Below, in pieces: positions 13,801-25,319 of a stretch of DNA of 64,000 bases. This DNA is from Lycorma delicatula. Taxonomy: Eukaryota > Arthropoda > Insecta > Hemiptera > Fulgoridae. Numbering within the stretch: the first letter of the stretch is position 1; each line of letters starts with the position of its first letter. The translations under genes were made by a program, and so were the position numbers. The notes beneath the pieces were generated by a model. The model worked only from the letters and a program-made list of their open reading frames with translations. It was not told the origin of the DNA and searched no databases. The DNA is taken from assembly GCF_047948215.1 (NCBI RefSeq), contig NC_134461.1:86796245-86860244 (forward strand), given 5' to 3'.

Positions 13801-16800
13801 CCATCATCAGTACTAAACCTCTCAGTAAACTTAGCCTTAGTTGCAGCCTTGTTAACTTTTCCATCGGCACCCTATAAATAATATGATTAACTATAGTTTA
13901 TGATTAGCTAGAACAGTTCAGGTGATATGAATGTTATTTTTAAATAAAATAACTCTGTATTCATATTTTATACACAAATTATTTCGTTCTTTAAGCATAT
14001 GTTTAACCATAGCAAACAATTACATATTGTATGCCTGATTACAAATCATCCTGAATTTTTTTTAATGTACATCTACAGACAAGTTAGTAATCATAAATAT
14101 TTGTCACAACCTAATTACTTCGTGGTTTAAAGCTTTCAGAATTCTGAATTTTCCATTGCACACAGTGTACAAATTAATAAGAGATTATGTTTAATTATTA
14201 TATTTAAAAAAATAAAATTAAGATACATCATTATTGTAATTATAACTACTTTATAGCAAAAAAAATAGTTTGACAAGAATGCAATGAAATTAGCAAAACT
14301 GGTAGAATTAATTTTTAGCAAAATTGGTAGAATTAATTAATTTTTTTTTGGTTTATCATTTGAATGGTTTAATGCTCCTTCTTTTTGATCTTTTTTTAAT
14401 GTTTTAACTACAACACAGTTACAACATCTGTTATTTTTTTACACTTTCAAATATTTGTCTCCTACAGTTATCTTCTACACATCTTTCTGTTAGTTGATAA
14501 ACCAAAACTGGATGTCTAAGTACTTGATCCACCAATCTAATTCATCTATACCAAGATTCTGGTATGAATTTCCTCTCTTATTTGTCTTACGATCTTTCAT
14601 TTTGAATTTTATTAACCCACCTAATTTTCAACTCTCCTTATAACAACATTACATTTCCATGATTTGTTTTTTTTTCTTTCTAGTTTTAAAATTGTCGAGT
14701 ATCATTTACATAAAGCACTACACTCAATACAAAAATTTTCAAGAATGCTTTTTTTAATTTTAGATTACGGTACACTAAGAGAGCTTTTTTCACAAACGCT
14801 ATCCATTCTTTGTGGCAGTCTGCTTTAGATTTCTACCTTACTTCATCCATTCTTTATAATTTTGCTATCTAATCTTGTTAATGCGATTTCTGGAATACAT
14901 TGAAACCCTCTCTAAACATTTCTTTTCCTTTGTTTTATTCTTATTTATAAAAGCATTATATATTTACTTATACAGAAGTAAATGGTTCTTCTTATACATA
15001 TTAAAAAACCAGTAGTGCAGACTATATATCTTTATCTCACTATCATTCAATTCATCAGAATTTTACTTTCTTCATGTTTGATTCTTTCAGCTGCCATCTG
15101 ATTATTATCCAGACAAATCTTCTTTCTCTGTTTTTAAGTCCACTATAGTCTGTACAAATTTAAATTTCTATGTGATTTCCACTGAATAATACTCTAAAAA
15201 TTACATAAAGAAATAGCAATATGAGGTATTAAAATGGTAAATATATTTACACCTTATTCATCTAGTAAGAGTAGATTTCTACCCAATAAGTTGGACAATC
15301 TAGAATGCATGTATGTACAAAATAGTTGTGGCACTGTGACTCCAGAATAGCTGTTCCAGTTTTCACAAAATTAAATTGAACTACTCATTTCAATATAAAA
15401 TGTAATATGTTGGCATGTTAAAGAAATCATTGCAGTAGATAACAATTGTTATTTTTTTTATATAAACTCCACAATTGTTTGAAGTGAAACTCTTATAGAT
15501 ACCACATTTAAAAGTCTGAAAAAACTTTTCAGGCTTTTAATAACCATAACTTTAACACATTTAATAACCATTTAATGGTTATTAAATGTGTTCATTTAGA
15601 GTTACATCAGTGTAAATGAACTGTTGCTATACAAGTTGTCTCCCATTGGACTCTTGTCTATGATATACACTTTTGTGAAAATTACAATATACAAACCAAG
15701 AAATTTTAACTGAACCTAATTAAAATTTTTTTTCAATATTATTAACAAATTCTTTGACAAAATTCAATATATTCTAATGAAATGCAGTCATCCATTCAAC
15801 TGAAGAAGTTTTGTAAAAATTTCTGTAGTTGAGAAGTTCAACTACAGAAATTTAAAGGAACCAGAATAATAAATACTCTTTGATTCTAAGTACTCTAAAT
15901 TTACCTCACACTTTATACATACATTTTATTATAATGCAGTAGAACTATAATCTTTTAAGAGAATGTAAGAAAATCTATAAACATTTCAAATTTTTAAATG
16001 GTTCTTAAATTATTGTATAAATTGTTTAATTATAAAATAATTAAAAAAAAAAAATTCAATTTTTACTTACATTTAATCCAGTTTTGTTGAAGATACATTC
16101 GTGAACACACTGTAGAAATAAAAAGAAAATGAAATAAATTTGTTAAAATGAAATAAAAAAAAATAAAATTATAGCTTAACTGTTCTGCAGGTTTAGTTAT
16201 TCAAAACAGTTGAAACATTCTTTATGTTATAACATTCTGAGATCAATTGGTAAATCGGTATGTATTTTTTTCATGTACTTTCATTCTACCTTGCCATAAA
16301 ATTTGTATCACAGCTATGCAATATGTAAAACCCATCAAAATTAAAAAATAAATAGTATAAATTAATCAAGCTGTACAAATCAATTTCATTCAGATTCCTT
16401 AAAAAAGAGCTAACATTTTTTTGAAATTTAAAACTAGGTCATCTTTCAATACATTTTGTAAACTTATACTTGATGTTTACATGTAAAATACATGAGAAGG
16501 ACAAAGAAAACATAATAATTGAAGATCATCAAGCAGACAGACAAAAATTCTTATTTATATTAAATATTTAGGTATGTAGGTATGTATTTTGGGTTATACT
16601 ATGGTTTTTCACATTCACACCTCATTCATCCAGTAAAAATAAATTTCTACCCATCTTCAAATAAGCTAGACAATCTGGAATGCATATATATACAAAATAG
16701 TTATAGCACTGTAACTACAGAATAGCTGTTCCAGTTTTCACAAAATAAAATTGAATACCCACTTCAATACAAAATGGAATATATGGCATGTTAAAGAAAT

Positions 16801-19709
16801 CACTGCTGTAGAGAGCAATTGTTATTTTTTCAAATAAATTCCAGAATTGTTGAAACACAATGTTTGAAGTGAAGAAGGATATTTTTTTGAAAAGAGAATT
16901 TAAAAAAATGTATGCTCTATTGGAAATTAAATGGTTATTAAATAAAAAAAGGGTATCATTTAGTCAAAATAATTATGAAAATGTTGACCAGTCCTAAAAT
17001 AAATTAAAAAATTGTTTAATAAATCTGATGAACATTCAAGACCATTCAAGAAAGAGAACAACCAAGGTTGTTGTGCACTGGAATCAAGTGTTCAATTTAA
17101 ATTTTTAAATTTGAATCAGGATTAAGAACTATTCAACCTATGAGTTTTCTTATTAAGTTTTTCGATAAATACTTTATTACTTAAATAAATTTTATAGTGG
17201 TACAGTTGTGCATAGGTAGGTGCCATTGGTAGTAATGAGTAGGTTCTTTTTTTTAGCATAGCATCCCATTATAGTGTGTATGTTATTAAGACTATCCATT
17301 ATTAAAAACTACTAATCTTACACAAAATTATTTAATTGTTTTTGGCAAACAAATATTATGTCAAAAGACTTTTAATTAGTAAAAAAAGAAGAAATTAAGG
17401 AATCCTATTTAAATTTAAATGTACATTCTCAAATATTTTTCCATTAACTCTTTCACAATTATTAAAAGAAAACTTTTTTTATTTTATTTCATTGTTTATC
17501 TTTCAGTTTACCATTATCTTCCATTAATTTTTATTATCTGTTAACTTTATTTTTTATAAAATCCTATTTGATTTTCAGTGCATCACTTGTACACCATTTT
17601 TATATTTACAAAGTTATATTATTTTGTAGTAAAAAAAAATTTGCTTCTATTTTCATTCAATATTGTAATCATATAATTTTAGTGTATATATATTTTATTA
17701 TATTTTCATATATATATATATATACATTTATGATGATTACATCATAATGTGTAGACAATTTTTAGATTAGTATGAGTTGTTGGTCAGATATTTATTGTTT
17801 TAAATTTAAAATGTATGTGTAACTTTAATTGTGTTTAGTTTTTTAAGTTCCTGATAGAAAAAAATGAGTGTGAACTACTTACTTTCAATTACCTGTTAAT
17901 CATTTTACTTACTGGGAACATATGTCGATGACCACCTGTTGAAAAAATAATAAAATTAATTATTCTTCTAAAAACAATACTTTTAGTGTACTGTTAATAA
18001 GATGTATAAAAAAATACTGAAAGTATTAATTATGAAAAAACGTTATTGAGGTACAGTTCTGCATATTAAATGCTAAATGCTATAACAATCAATGATATGA
18101 TTGTTTGATGAAAATATTTGTTTAGGTGAAAAAGAAATAAATAACAATAATTGGAATAAATTAAAAAGATTTGTAGAAAATAATTTTTGTTAACAAAAAC
18201 TATATATATAAGATAAAACTGTTTTAGTCTGTCAGTACAAATATTTAAATTTTAATATTTTCCAAACAAAAGGCTTTCCTTTCTTAAAAAGGAGAAAACG
18301 GAACGATAAAATAAAATAAACAAACAATAATGTACTAACAAAATGCTTACTGAATAAAGAAAAGAAAATTATTAGGTTCATTGTTTTACAAAGAGAAGCG
18401 AATGACATTAGAAAAGAGGTAAATGAGTATTTGTGCATGAATTAAATACACTACCCATGTTTTTACAATTTTTCTGATCTTCGAGGAAACTTTTGCAGAT
18501 TTATCTAAAGTCAGTTTTTCCCTGATTAACAGAATGCTTGTACTAGATCATGTTAACAATACCCAATGTACATTAATAAATTGTCATTTTATTTTATAAT
18601 TTTAATATAATATTTGTTTCTTAATATAATGAAAACTGATATGTAAACAAAGTTATGATTATTTGAATTCATAGATGTGATGTAGAACATTTCTTGGTTT
18701 ACATGACAGAGAGAAAAATGAACCTAAAAGTAATTATTCTATGCTTAGAGTGAGTATATGTTATTTGTAGAATAATGAAATTTGAGGGGGTACCTAAATA
18801 GAAATTTTAATATCAAATTAATAATAATAATAATGATTCATCAAAGATAATGTAAGAATTACAATATAAAAAATTGCCACTCCTGCCTCTTAGTATTTAA
18901 AGTGAAGATTTTTTTTTGCATATGGAACAAGAGGTCTGATTAACAAACTTACATGAATAGGGCTTAACACACAAAAAAAATTAGGTTAGTACGGAAATGA
19001 AGTGATAAGGTGAAAATATCATAAATAAGTAACTGATAAGTATATCTAATGAATTTTATTAAATTTCTTGTAATAAGTCGTTCACATAAAATTTTAAAGT
19101 ACTTGAATGATTTTTATGCAGTAATGTTAAAATAGAAATGTAAATGGTTGCAATTAAATTATTAAAAAATAAAGTCTGGTAAACAATTATTTAATAATAG
19201 TTGTTTAAGAATGAGTGAAACAGTGTACTAAAAGTGTAAGTAAAAGCAATGAATTTCTTTTACTTCAAAAAGTAATTTATTCCATTTTATTTTTTCGAGA
19301 TATTAGTCATTTGTCTGATTTGGTGCTATTTCCCCATTTCTTCTGTTCTGTTCACATAGTTTATAAACTAATGAACAGTTTCATGATAGAAAGTAATGAA
19401 TAAATTTTCTGTAATATCTCAGGCTTTTGGTGCATGTAGTGTACCTCAGACATAAGTCACAGTTACTTTTTCTGAGAATATTGGTGTTCATTCTATTTAT
19501 CCAGTCTGTCCTTAGAACCAAGTGAAAATGATGCAGCACTGAATTTTGGTAGAATAATATGATGTAAAACTGTACAGTCACCTCAATGGATAAGGCAGTT
19601 GGCAACCCACTGACATAAGATGTTTGCTGTTGTTGAAAATTGTTAAATTATTTTCAAGAGTAGACTAATGACACGTCAGCCCACCTAAGACTGTTTTGGA
19701 AAAAAAAAA

Positions 19710-19750
<41 letters not shown>

Positions 19751-22700
19751 GGTAATAATTACAATGTTTCCTTGTTTATATTAAAAAATGTGTATTTATA
19801 TCACCAATAGGATTAAAAATTAAAATAGCTTTATAATATTCTACAAAAACTTAGACTAAAATCTTAGACATGAATTTTATCTCTTTGCTTGACTTATTGT
19901 TGCAAAATTTTCTGTCTTTTATACCAAGTTTTAATTCTTTCATCAAAATATAAGTAACACAGGAGCCAAGAAATATCATAATTATTAACAGACAAATATC
20001 AATCAATAAGACCTGCTTGTTTTTGTGATTACTAGCTGCTCACAAAGAAACTGTATGAATTAATAAGTCAGTAAATTTGATTGGATAATCAAGACTCTCT
20101 TGTAAAACAACAATTATTCTTGGAAAAAGGAAATGACTTTCCACAGTGGTTTGAACTAAAATAAATTGGCAGTAACAATCTGTAGGAACTGTTAAAATGC
20201 TATGTAAAGACTAAACTAGTAATATCAAATAAAAAAAAAAAAAAATCTTTTCCTTCACCTGGTGGTCCATGAGGTGGTGGATTTCCATCACCACCTGGTG
20301 GAGGTAGAGGACGCTGATCATCACTACCTCCTGGTGGGGGAGGTGGGAAATCGCCTTCAGTCTCTTTAACGCATTCTTCTACAATGGCATCCACATCTTT
20401 AAATAACTTGGGAAGTTCACAACAAATTTCCTCCTGAAAAACAACATTTTTAAAAAAGTTTTTATACCACTGGCAAAAAATAGATATAATGTGTGTATTT
20501 TTTATACACACATCTTTGGCAAATTCCTCAAACATTGTTCATTGCTATTTTGATTTATTAACAATAATAAATCATAAATAAATATTAATAAACCATTATT
20601 AATATAAATTATATTATAATGATTTGTTGGTTTATTACTTTTATAAAAAAGTAAAATTTTTTTTATAAAAAATTTAGCATCAGTGATATGTTTACTCAAA
20701 TAAAAATGATATCAAATAAAAAAAACATTCAACTTCCACTTTTTAAAAGTAGTTTTAAAAATAATAAAAGGATATAAATATATTTGAACAATTCAACTAC
20801 CTCTGTAAATAAATTGTTTTTATAAAATGTAATTTATACAAACAAAAATAATTATTATTGCCAACCTCCATGGCAGAGAAGTAGCACCTCAGCGTTTCAT
20901 TTGGAAGGTCCCAGTGTTTGAATCCTGATCAGGCACAGCATTTTTTGTATGTTAAGTAATTTCCAGTCCATATTCCCAAACACAAGCTTTAAGCTTATGT
21001 GGCAAATAATATCAACTAACAAAAAAAAAGTTATTTATGCATTAATCGAGCACAACCTTATTCATTAAATGAATTGTGTTCAATCAAAAATATTTACATC
21101 AGTGTTATAATTCAGTCATTTCATTGAAAATATCATTTAATAAAAAATAATGTTTTAGTGATGGTAAATCAATGTTCTATATTACAGGCTTAGCATCATG
21201 ACTGCTTATTGATCACTGATATGTTAACCACAGGATACTGGTTCACAAAAGTTGGTTACAATTGCTTTTAACTGTATTTGAGTGAAATCAACCTTAAGAC
21301 AGTATCATAAATTAAATCCCATTATCAAAATAAACATATAACAAAAGGCTTCAAATTTCATTAAAAAAATAAAACCAAAAATTATAATTTTTTTAAACCT
21401 TAGTTTTACATATCACAAAACAGCAGACGGTAATTATTTTTGATAAAATTTACAAAACAAATATCTAGATAAAATCATGAAAAGTATTAAAAATGGTTAT
21501 CTTCCTAATTACTACAGATTGTATTGATATGTTCTCACTGTTAATCTACTACAAAAATAACAATAAAGTAATTGAATAACTGCTGTTAAAAAAAATCAAA
21601 AAGTTTTAATGATTAAAAGGAACATTTTTTTAATACCGGCATATGTGGTCCATGTGGTCCATGCTTTGGACGACATTCATCATTGCCTCCATCTTCCTGT
21701 GCGTAATGTTTAACCCTCAAAGAAGATGATTTAACCTGTGATACAACAGCAAGCTGTTGTTTAACAGAAAAAACACACAAATAATACAGCTTTTCATTAA
21801 CATATGATATCATTAAACGTATTGATATTATTTCAAATTTGTAAAAACTTAATATAAAAGTAACTGATTTTATTTAACTTCGTAATTGTCATTATTATTA
21901 AAAATGATGTACTTAGGTCGCTGTAACAAAATTCTTCTACTATTGCCTTATTTTAATTAGTTGACAATAGCTTGATTATAATAAGGTATTTGCTATACCA
22001 ATATAAACTTGAAAAAGAGAAAACCTTGTAAAAAGTATTTACCCATTAAAAGTACTTAATGAAGTAATTTACAACCGGTGTACGTATGTACTGGTTTTAG
22101 ATAGCCTGATAAGAATCATAAGTTTTGCTCAAAAATAAGATAGACATTCAAGAAAAACAAGTACTCCATGCCAGTTTTAATATGGAAAATGGGGGGCAAA
22201 GCAGTATCCCACTACCTTCTCCGTTGAGTGAAATATGGTTATATTTCTGCATACCAAGCTCACTAAAATCGTATATATCAGCACTACTGGTGAAACCTCC
22301 TCTTTGTTCATCACAGGAACTGTCTATGTAATGAATATCATAACTCTCAGAAAAAACAATTCTGATTGGTGGTACTTGTGTCTGAGGTATTTATAAACAT
22401 CACAGCCATAAAAAATTACTGAGATATTTAGTGTAAAGCAACAAATTAATTCTAATTTAAACAACAAATTAATTCTTTGAAATTTTTTAAACAGAAACAG
22501 AATGTGCTTCAAAAAAAAAATGTTATACTATAAAACTTAATAGAACTTAGATTTCTACATCCAAAATCTCTATTTAGGGTAGAATACACTGATTATGGTG
22601 CACACATCAGTATACAGTTCTAATACTGTTTGATCTATGAGAACTAATAACGTCAAGAGAAAATGATCTATTTAAATATATTTATTTATTTTACTCTGAA

Positions 22701-25264
22701 TGGTCACAAGACTGCTTATTTGCCTATTCACATGATATCTAAAATAAATTAGTCAATCTAAAACTTGATCCATGTTTATTTTCCATAATTCTCTTACATT
22801 CAAAGGGATTATAACACTTAAAATCAGTCTTGGATCCTACACAATTCTTAGCAATTCATTCTTTGCAATTTTGAGTAAGAATTTCAAAGAACCAAGAAAA
22901 ATATCATACCAAAATCACACAAAAAATGTAATATCAACTATACAACACTCTTGAACTAGTCTTGTAGTCTGACAAATATATAAAAAAATTCCTGATTTTG
23001 ATTGAAAAATCTACAGTAGTGTTCACACATGACTGTTTTATAAACTCAGCTCAAATCAATAAATTTCTAAATATTATCTACTTTAATTGTGCAATCTCAA
23101 ATAAATAATGCAAAACTGTATCAATAATTGAACCTTTTTATTTAAAAACTTAACTTCCATCACTTGGCATCCAGCTAAATAAGTAGATACAACATATTTC
23201 ACGCTATTCGTGGTTTTACTGATGCAAATTTGATTCTACACAGATGCGTATGTTTGCATTTTTTTAATGCTTTTTCTTTTAATAAAAAGATTAGTTTGAT
23301 TTATATAGTAGTGTAAAAAACTTGCAAAATAGAAATAGTAAAATAAAACTAGTATAAAAAATTTAATGACAAAAAAATTTACAGTTTATTGTATGTTACA
23401 CTTTAAGTATTTAGCATGGGAAAAAAATAATACTCTGATACAGTTTTAGAAATTTCAGTCTGTTCAGTACATTTTAACAATCTTTTAATACAACATACAA
23501 AAGATCACTTCACTGGTTTAAAAAAACCTCACTGGTTGTTAGTCTTAATCTTAAATTTCTTACAGTAAAGTGATTATTTCAATATTCTCAATGCAATGAG
23601 AAAGATTATTGTTTAAGGATTTTCTGAAATTCAAACTGACAATTTGAAGATTGCGTGAAAGATGTAAACAAAATTAATTACACAAAACTTAGTGAATTTA
23701 AAAGAATAATAATTAATAACAGGAGCTTGTTCATTCTTATTATTTGATTTTAATTATTTTTAATGAAACACATAATTAATAATACAATTAATATAAACTT
23801 TTTTTCACAAAAAAATATTTCAATAGATAAAAATAAATTTAAAAAAATCGGGTCTGTCGTTGAAAATAATTTTTTTGTATGAGTATTTTTTTTGTATAAA
23901 GATCAGAACGAACCGAAAAAAATATTATTCAGCTTCTTCCTGTTTCTTAAAACAATATTTTTTAATATTTTCTTCAAATATCGATTGTGCTAATATATAT
24001 ATATATAAATGAATGTTTGTCTGTATGTTTCTTATGCCTTCCTAAACCGTTCATCCGATTGCGATGAAACTTTGGTGAAGTGTTGTGCGCACGCCCGCGA
24101 ACGTTTCTGAATTAGTTTGGACCCGCTAGGTGGCGCTAGGATCGAGATATTTAAAAAAACTGTATTTATGGTCCGATTTGGCTCATATTCAGAATATATA
24201 TTAGTTACGTAAGAGATAATTTTTCATAAACTATACTCGGTAGATGGCGCCGGTGTCGTGATATTTACGAAACAAACTTTCTTCCTTATATATATAGAAG
24301 ACAGAAGATTACCCGTGCGGACAAGATACATATTACCAAATTTTACATTTTTTAAATTCGTCCAGAAGATCTCGCAAGTAAAAAAGTACGTAAGAAAAAA
24401 GAAAAAACCTGAAGATCTCGCAAACAAAAGTATTTAAGCTCCGACACTTTTTCTTAAGTGGCCAGAAAAAGGACTGCGAAAAAGTGCATTAGTGAATAAA
24501 GTGTAAAAAAAAAGTGTTTAACAAACTTACATACGGTTGCATAATTAAGATAACAAGATTTTATTAAAAGTTTAGTTGTGCGCACGCTCGCGAAGGTTTC
24601 TGAATTAGTTTGGACCCGCTAGGTGGCGCTGGGGTCAAAATATTTCGAAAAATTGTATTTATGGTCCGAATTAGCTCGTATTTGTCCAGAACGACAAAGT
24701 ATTGGTCGACATACAATTAATCACATGTAACCATATAGCACGGGCGAAACCGCGACGGGGATGCTAATACATATATATATATATATAAAATTATAAAATA
24801 ATCTTTTAAATTGTTGTGCAATCTAAATTTTAAGCCTTTTTAGTAAGAATACTTTCACAGCAGCCTTTTTTTTCTTTGAAATATTTTCTTTTGCTTTTCT
24901 TATCTCCGGAACCACCATAACGTATTTCTTAAGAGGATGAATGAGGGTGATATGTATGAATGTAAAATGAAGTGTAGTCTTGTACAGTCTCAGATCGACC
25001 TTCCTGAGAAGGTTTAATTGAAACCCAACCATCAAAGAACACCGGTATCCACGACCTTGTATTGAAATCCGTATAAAAGCAACTGTTTGTTGGATTCATG
25101 CGTAACGTACTGACGGACCGGCAAAAACGCATATTAAAATATTAATTTACATATGTACCATTTCAGACAAATAAGAAATAAATTTAATGAAATATATATA
25201 TATACCATTGAATACATACCGCTATTAAGAATATAAGACCAATGAAGTTCGTAATAGTAAACAT
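7792..25264 (-). CDS. Plus-C odorant-binding protein, nine exons, 235 aa
   Basis: Secreted carrier for small hydrophobic ligands, expected in sensillum lymph or another extracellular fluid. Exons in transcript order (minus strand): 25264-25220, 21753-21637, 20433-20259, 17935-17913, 16109-16071, 13871-13742, 10541-10459, 8622-8595, 7859-7792. They total 708 nt, every junction is AG/GT and every phase matches. Residues 1-15 plus the start of exon 2 form a signal peptide. There are 12 cysteines (42, 58, 59, 75, 121, 125, 171, 187, 197, 206, 217, 227). From C121 the spacing is C-x3-C-x45-C-x15-C-x9-C-x8-CP-x9-C-x9-C, close to the published Plus-C pattern (C-x3-C-x39-47-C-x17-29-C-x9-C-x8-CP-x9-11-C). 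A Pro/Gly/His-rich stretch lies between C75 and C121. No other host gene is visible nearby. Exon model is mine, from splice signals and protein motifs; no transcript was available. Confidence 0.88.
8595..8622 (-). CDS. OBP exon 8: 28-nt CP micro-exon
   Basis: Encodes NCPANKWVE, the diagnostic Cys-Pro of Plus-C OBPs, then one base of a split Ser codon. The acceptor is TTTATTTCAG. The donor GTAAGT overlaps a TGT codon, so unspliced read-through would end after CKYINV. Confidence 0.8.
10459..10541 (-). CDS. OBP exon 7: C-x9-C helix
   Basis: Completes an Ala codon, then ATPDPNKHRCISG to MRCIKREMFI. C187 and C197 are nine residues apart, and the following exon supplies the next C after eight residues. 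Acceptor TGTATTTATAG, donor GTAAGT in phase 0. Confidence 0.88.
11684..11919 (-). repeat. SINE family A, degenerate copy
   Basis: Reading the minus strand, a tRNA-like head (box A near TCTAGTGG, box B near TTTGAGTTC) is followed by the family body with GATTTGAATACTAGA and TTTCAATTAAC. Compare 35,741-36,017 and 59,003-59,308. Lies in OBP intron 6. Confidence 0.75.
12473..12610 (+). repeat. SINE family B
   Basis: tRNA-like head with box A (TGGCACAAGTGG) and box B (GGTTCGACTCC), followed by the family body TCAGGCATGGCATTTTCA. Lies in OBP intron 6, opposite to the gene. Confidence 0.8.
13742..13871 (-). CDS. OBP exon 6: central helices
   Basis: Encodes GADGKVNKAATKAKF and on to AVAKCLDGEL; C171 is the next framework cysteine, 45 residues after C125. 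Donor GTAAGT in phase 1, acceptor TTATAG. Confidence 0.9.
15250..15490. repeat. Copy 1 of a 240-bp direct repeat
   Basis: Matches 16,610-16,880 in the same orientation, including AGAATAGCTGTTCCAG and GGCATGTTAAAGAAATCA. The two copies lie in introns 5 and 4 on either side of exon 5. Confidence 0.7.
15554..15592. repeat. 39-bp near-perfect palindrome
   Basis: 18-bp arms (AACACATTTAATAACCAT) around a 3-base centre. In OBP intron 5. Confidence 0.8.
15817..15853. repeat. 37-bp hairpin
   Basis: 16-bp perfect arms (AAATTTCTGTAGTTGA) with a 5-base loop, 225 bp from the previous palindrome. Confidence 0.8.
16071..16109 (-). CDS. OBP exon 5: C-x3-C helix
   Basis: 39 nt in phase 0 encoding CVHECIFNKTGLN, the highly recognisable C-x3-C motif of OBPs. 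The acceptor is a TTTCTACAG type and the donor is GTAAGT. Confidence 0.9.
16610..16880. repeat. Copy 2 of the 240-bp direct repeat
   Basis: Second copy, see 15,250-15,490. Diverged by scattered substitutions and small indels. Confidence 0.7.
17913..17935 (-). CDS. OBP exon 4: 23-nt micro-exon
   Basis: Completes the split Gly and encodes GHRHMFP. Acceptor TTTTTTCAACAG, donor GTAAGT, entry phase 1, exit phase 0. Both phases are those required by the neighbours, which makes so short an exon credible. Confidence 0.75.
20259..20433 (-). CDS. OBP exon 3: CC motif plus proline-rich insert
   Basis: Starts EEICCELPKLFKDVD (C58, C59), continues to C75 in IVEECVKET, then about 30 residues rich in Pro, Gly, Asp and His. 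The acceptor is TTGTTTTTCAG. The donor GTGAAG splits a Gly codon (phase 1). Reading on past the donor gives only poly-Phe from an A/T homopolymer, which supports the exon end. Confidence 0.85.
20859..20965 (+). repeat. SINE family B, degenerate
   Basis: A decayed tRNA-like head CCAACCTCCATGGC, a relic B box near GTTTGAATCC and the tail TCAGGCACAGCATTTT. In OBP intron 2. Confidence 0.65.
21637..21753 (-). CDS. OBP exon 2
   Basis: 39 codons, phase 0 at both ends, beginning LAVVSQVKSSS and ending HGPHGPHMP; holds C42 in NDECRPKHGP. The upstream acceptor (first exon base 21753) has a better pyrimidine tract. A second in-frame acceptor 18 nt downstream (first base 21735) would drop LAVVSQ. The donor is GTATTA, weaker than the others. 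Confidence 0.8.
22148..22390 (-). other. Unrecognised coding-like open frame in OBP intron 1
   Basis: An 80-codon frame open between stops, without ATG. It has mixed, protein-like composition (SESYDIHYIDSSCDE, SADIYDFSELGMQKYN) unlike the AT-rich noise around it, and follows a CCTCAG acceptor-like site. A possible donor downstream would be phase 1, which does not fit OBP exon 2 (phase 0). It may be an exon-derived or transposon-derived fragment. I do not recognise the family. Confidence 0.3.
24000..24767 (+). mobile_element. Helitron-like non-autonomous element
   Basis: Starts in a (TA)n tract running into AAATGAATGTTTGTCTG, as in the better-defined copy at 52,344-53,252. Ends GGGCGAAACCGCG then ATGCTAA followed by T, matching the Helitron CTRR-T rule. 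Internal units contain GTGCGCACGC and CTAGGTGGCGCT. No protein frame. The 5' end is blurred by the microsatellite. Lies in OBP intron 1. Confidence 0.65.
24890..25085 (-). repeat. SINE family A, 5'-truncated
   Basis: Minus-strand body and tail of family A (complement of TTGAAACCCAACC and CACCGGTATCCACGA). The tRNA-like head is missing. About 150 bp from OBP exon 1. Confidence 0.8.
25220..25264 (-). CDS. OBP exon 1: start codon and signal peptide
   Basis: Encodes MFTITNFIGLIFLIA, a hydrophobic signal sequence, and ends in phase 0 at a GTATGT donor (25219-25214). This ATG is the first one downstream of the predicted initiator, 14 nt away, which is why I chose it. Confidence 0.8.
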
Positions 25265-25275
25265 GGTGAACCAAT

Positions 25276-25308
25276 ACTGAGGTAAATCAGAACCGAGAGT
25301 CTTTTATA
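25276..25308 (-). promoter_or_regulatory. TATA box and initiator of the OBP gene
   Basis: On the minus strand TATAAAAG occupies 25308-25301 and the arthropod initiator TCAGT occupies 25280-25276. The initiator A (25278) lies 30 bp from the first T of the TATA box, the canonical spacing. The ATG follows 14 nt after the predicted start site. Confidence 0.6.
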
Positions 25309-25319
25309 TTCATAACCTG

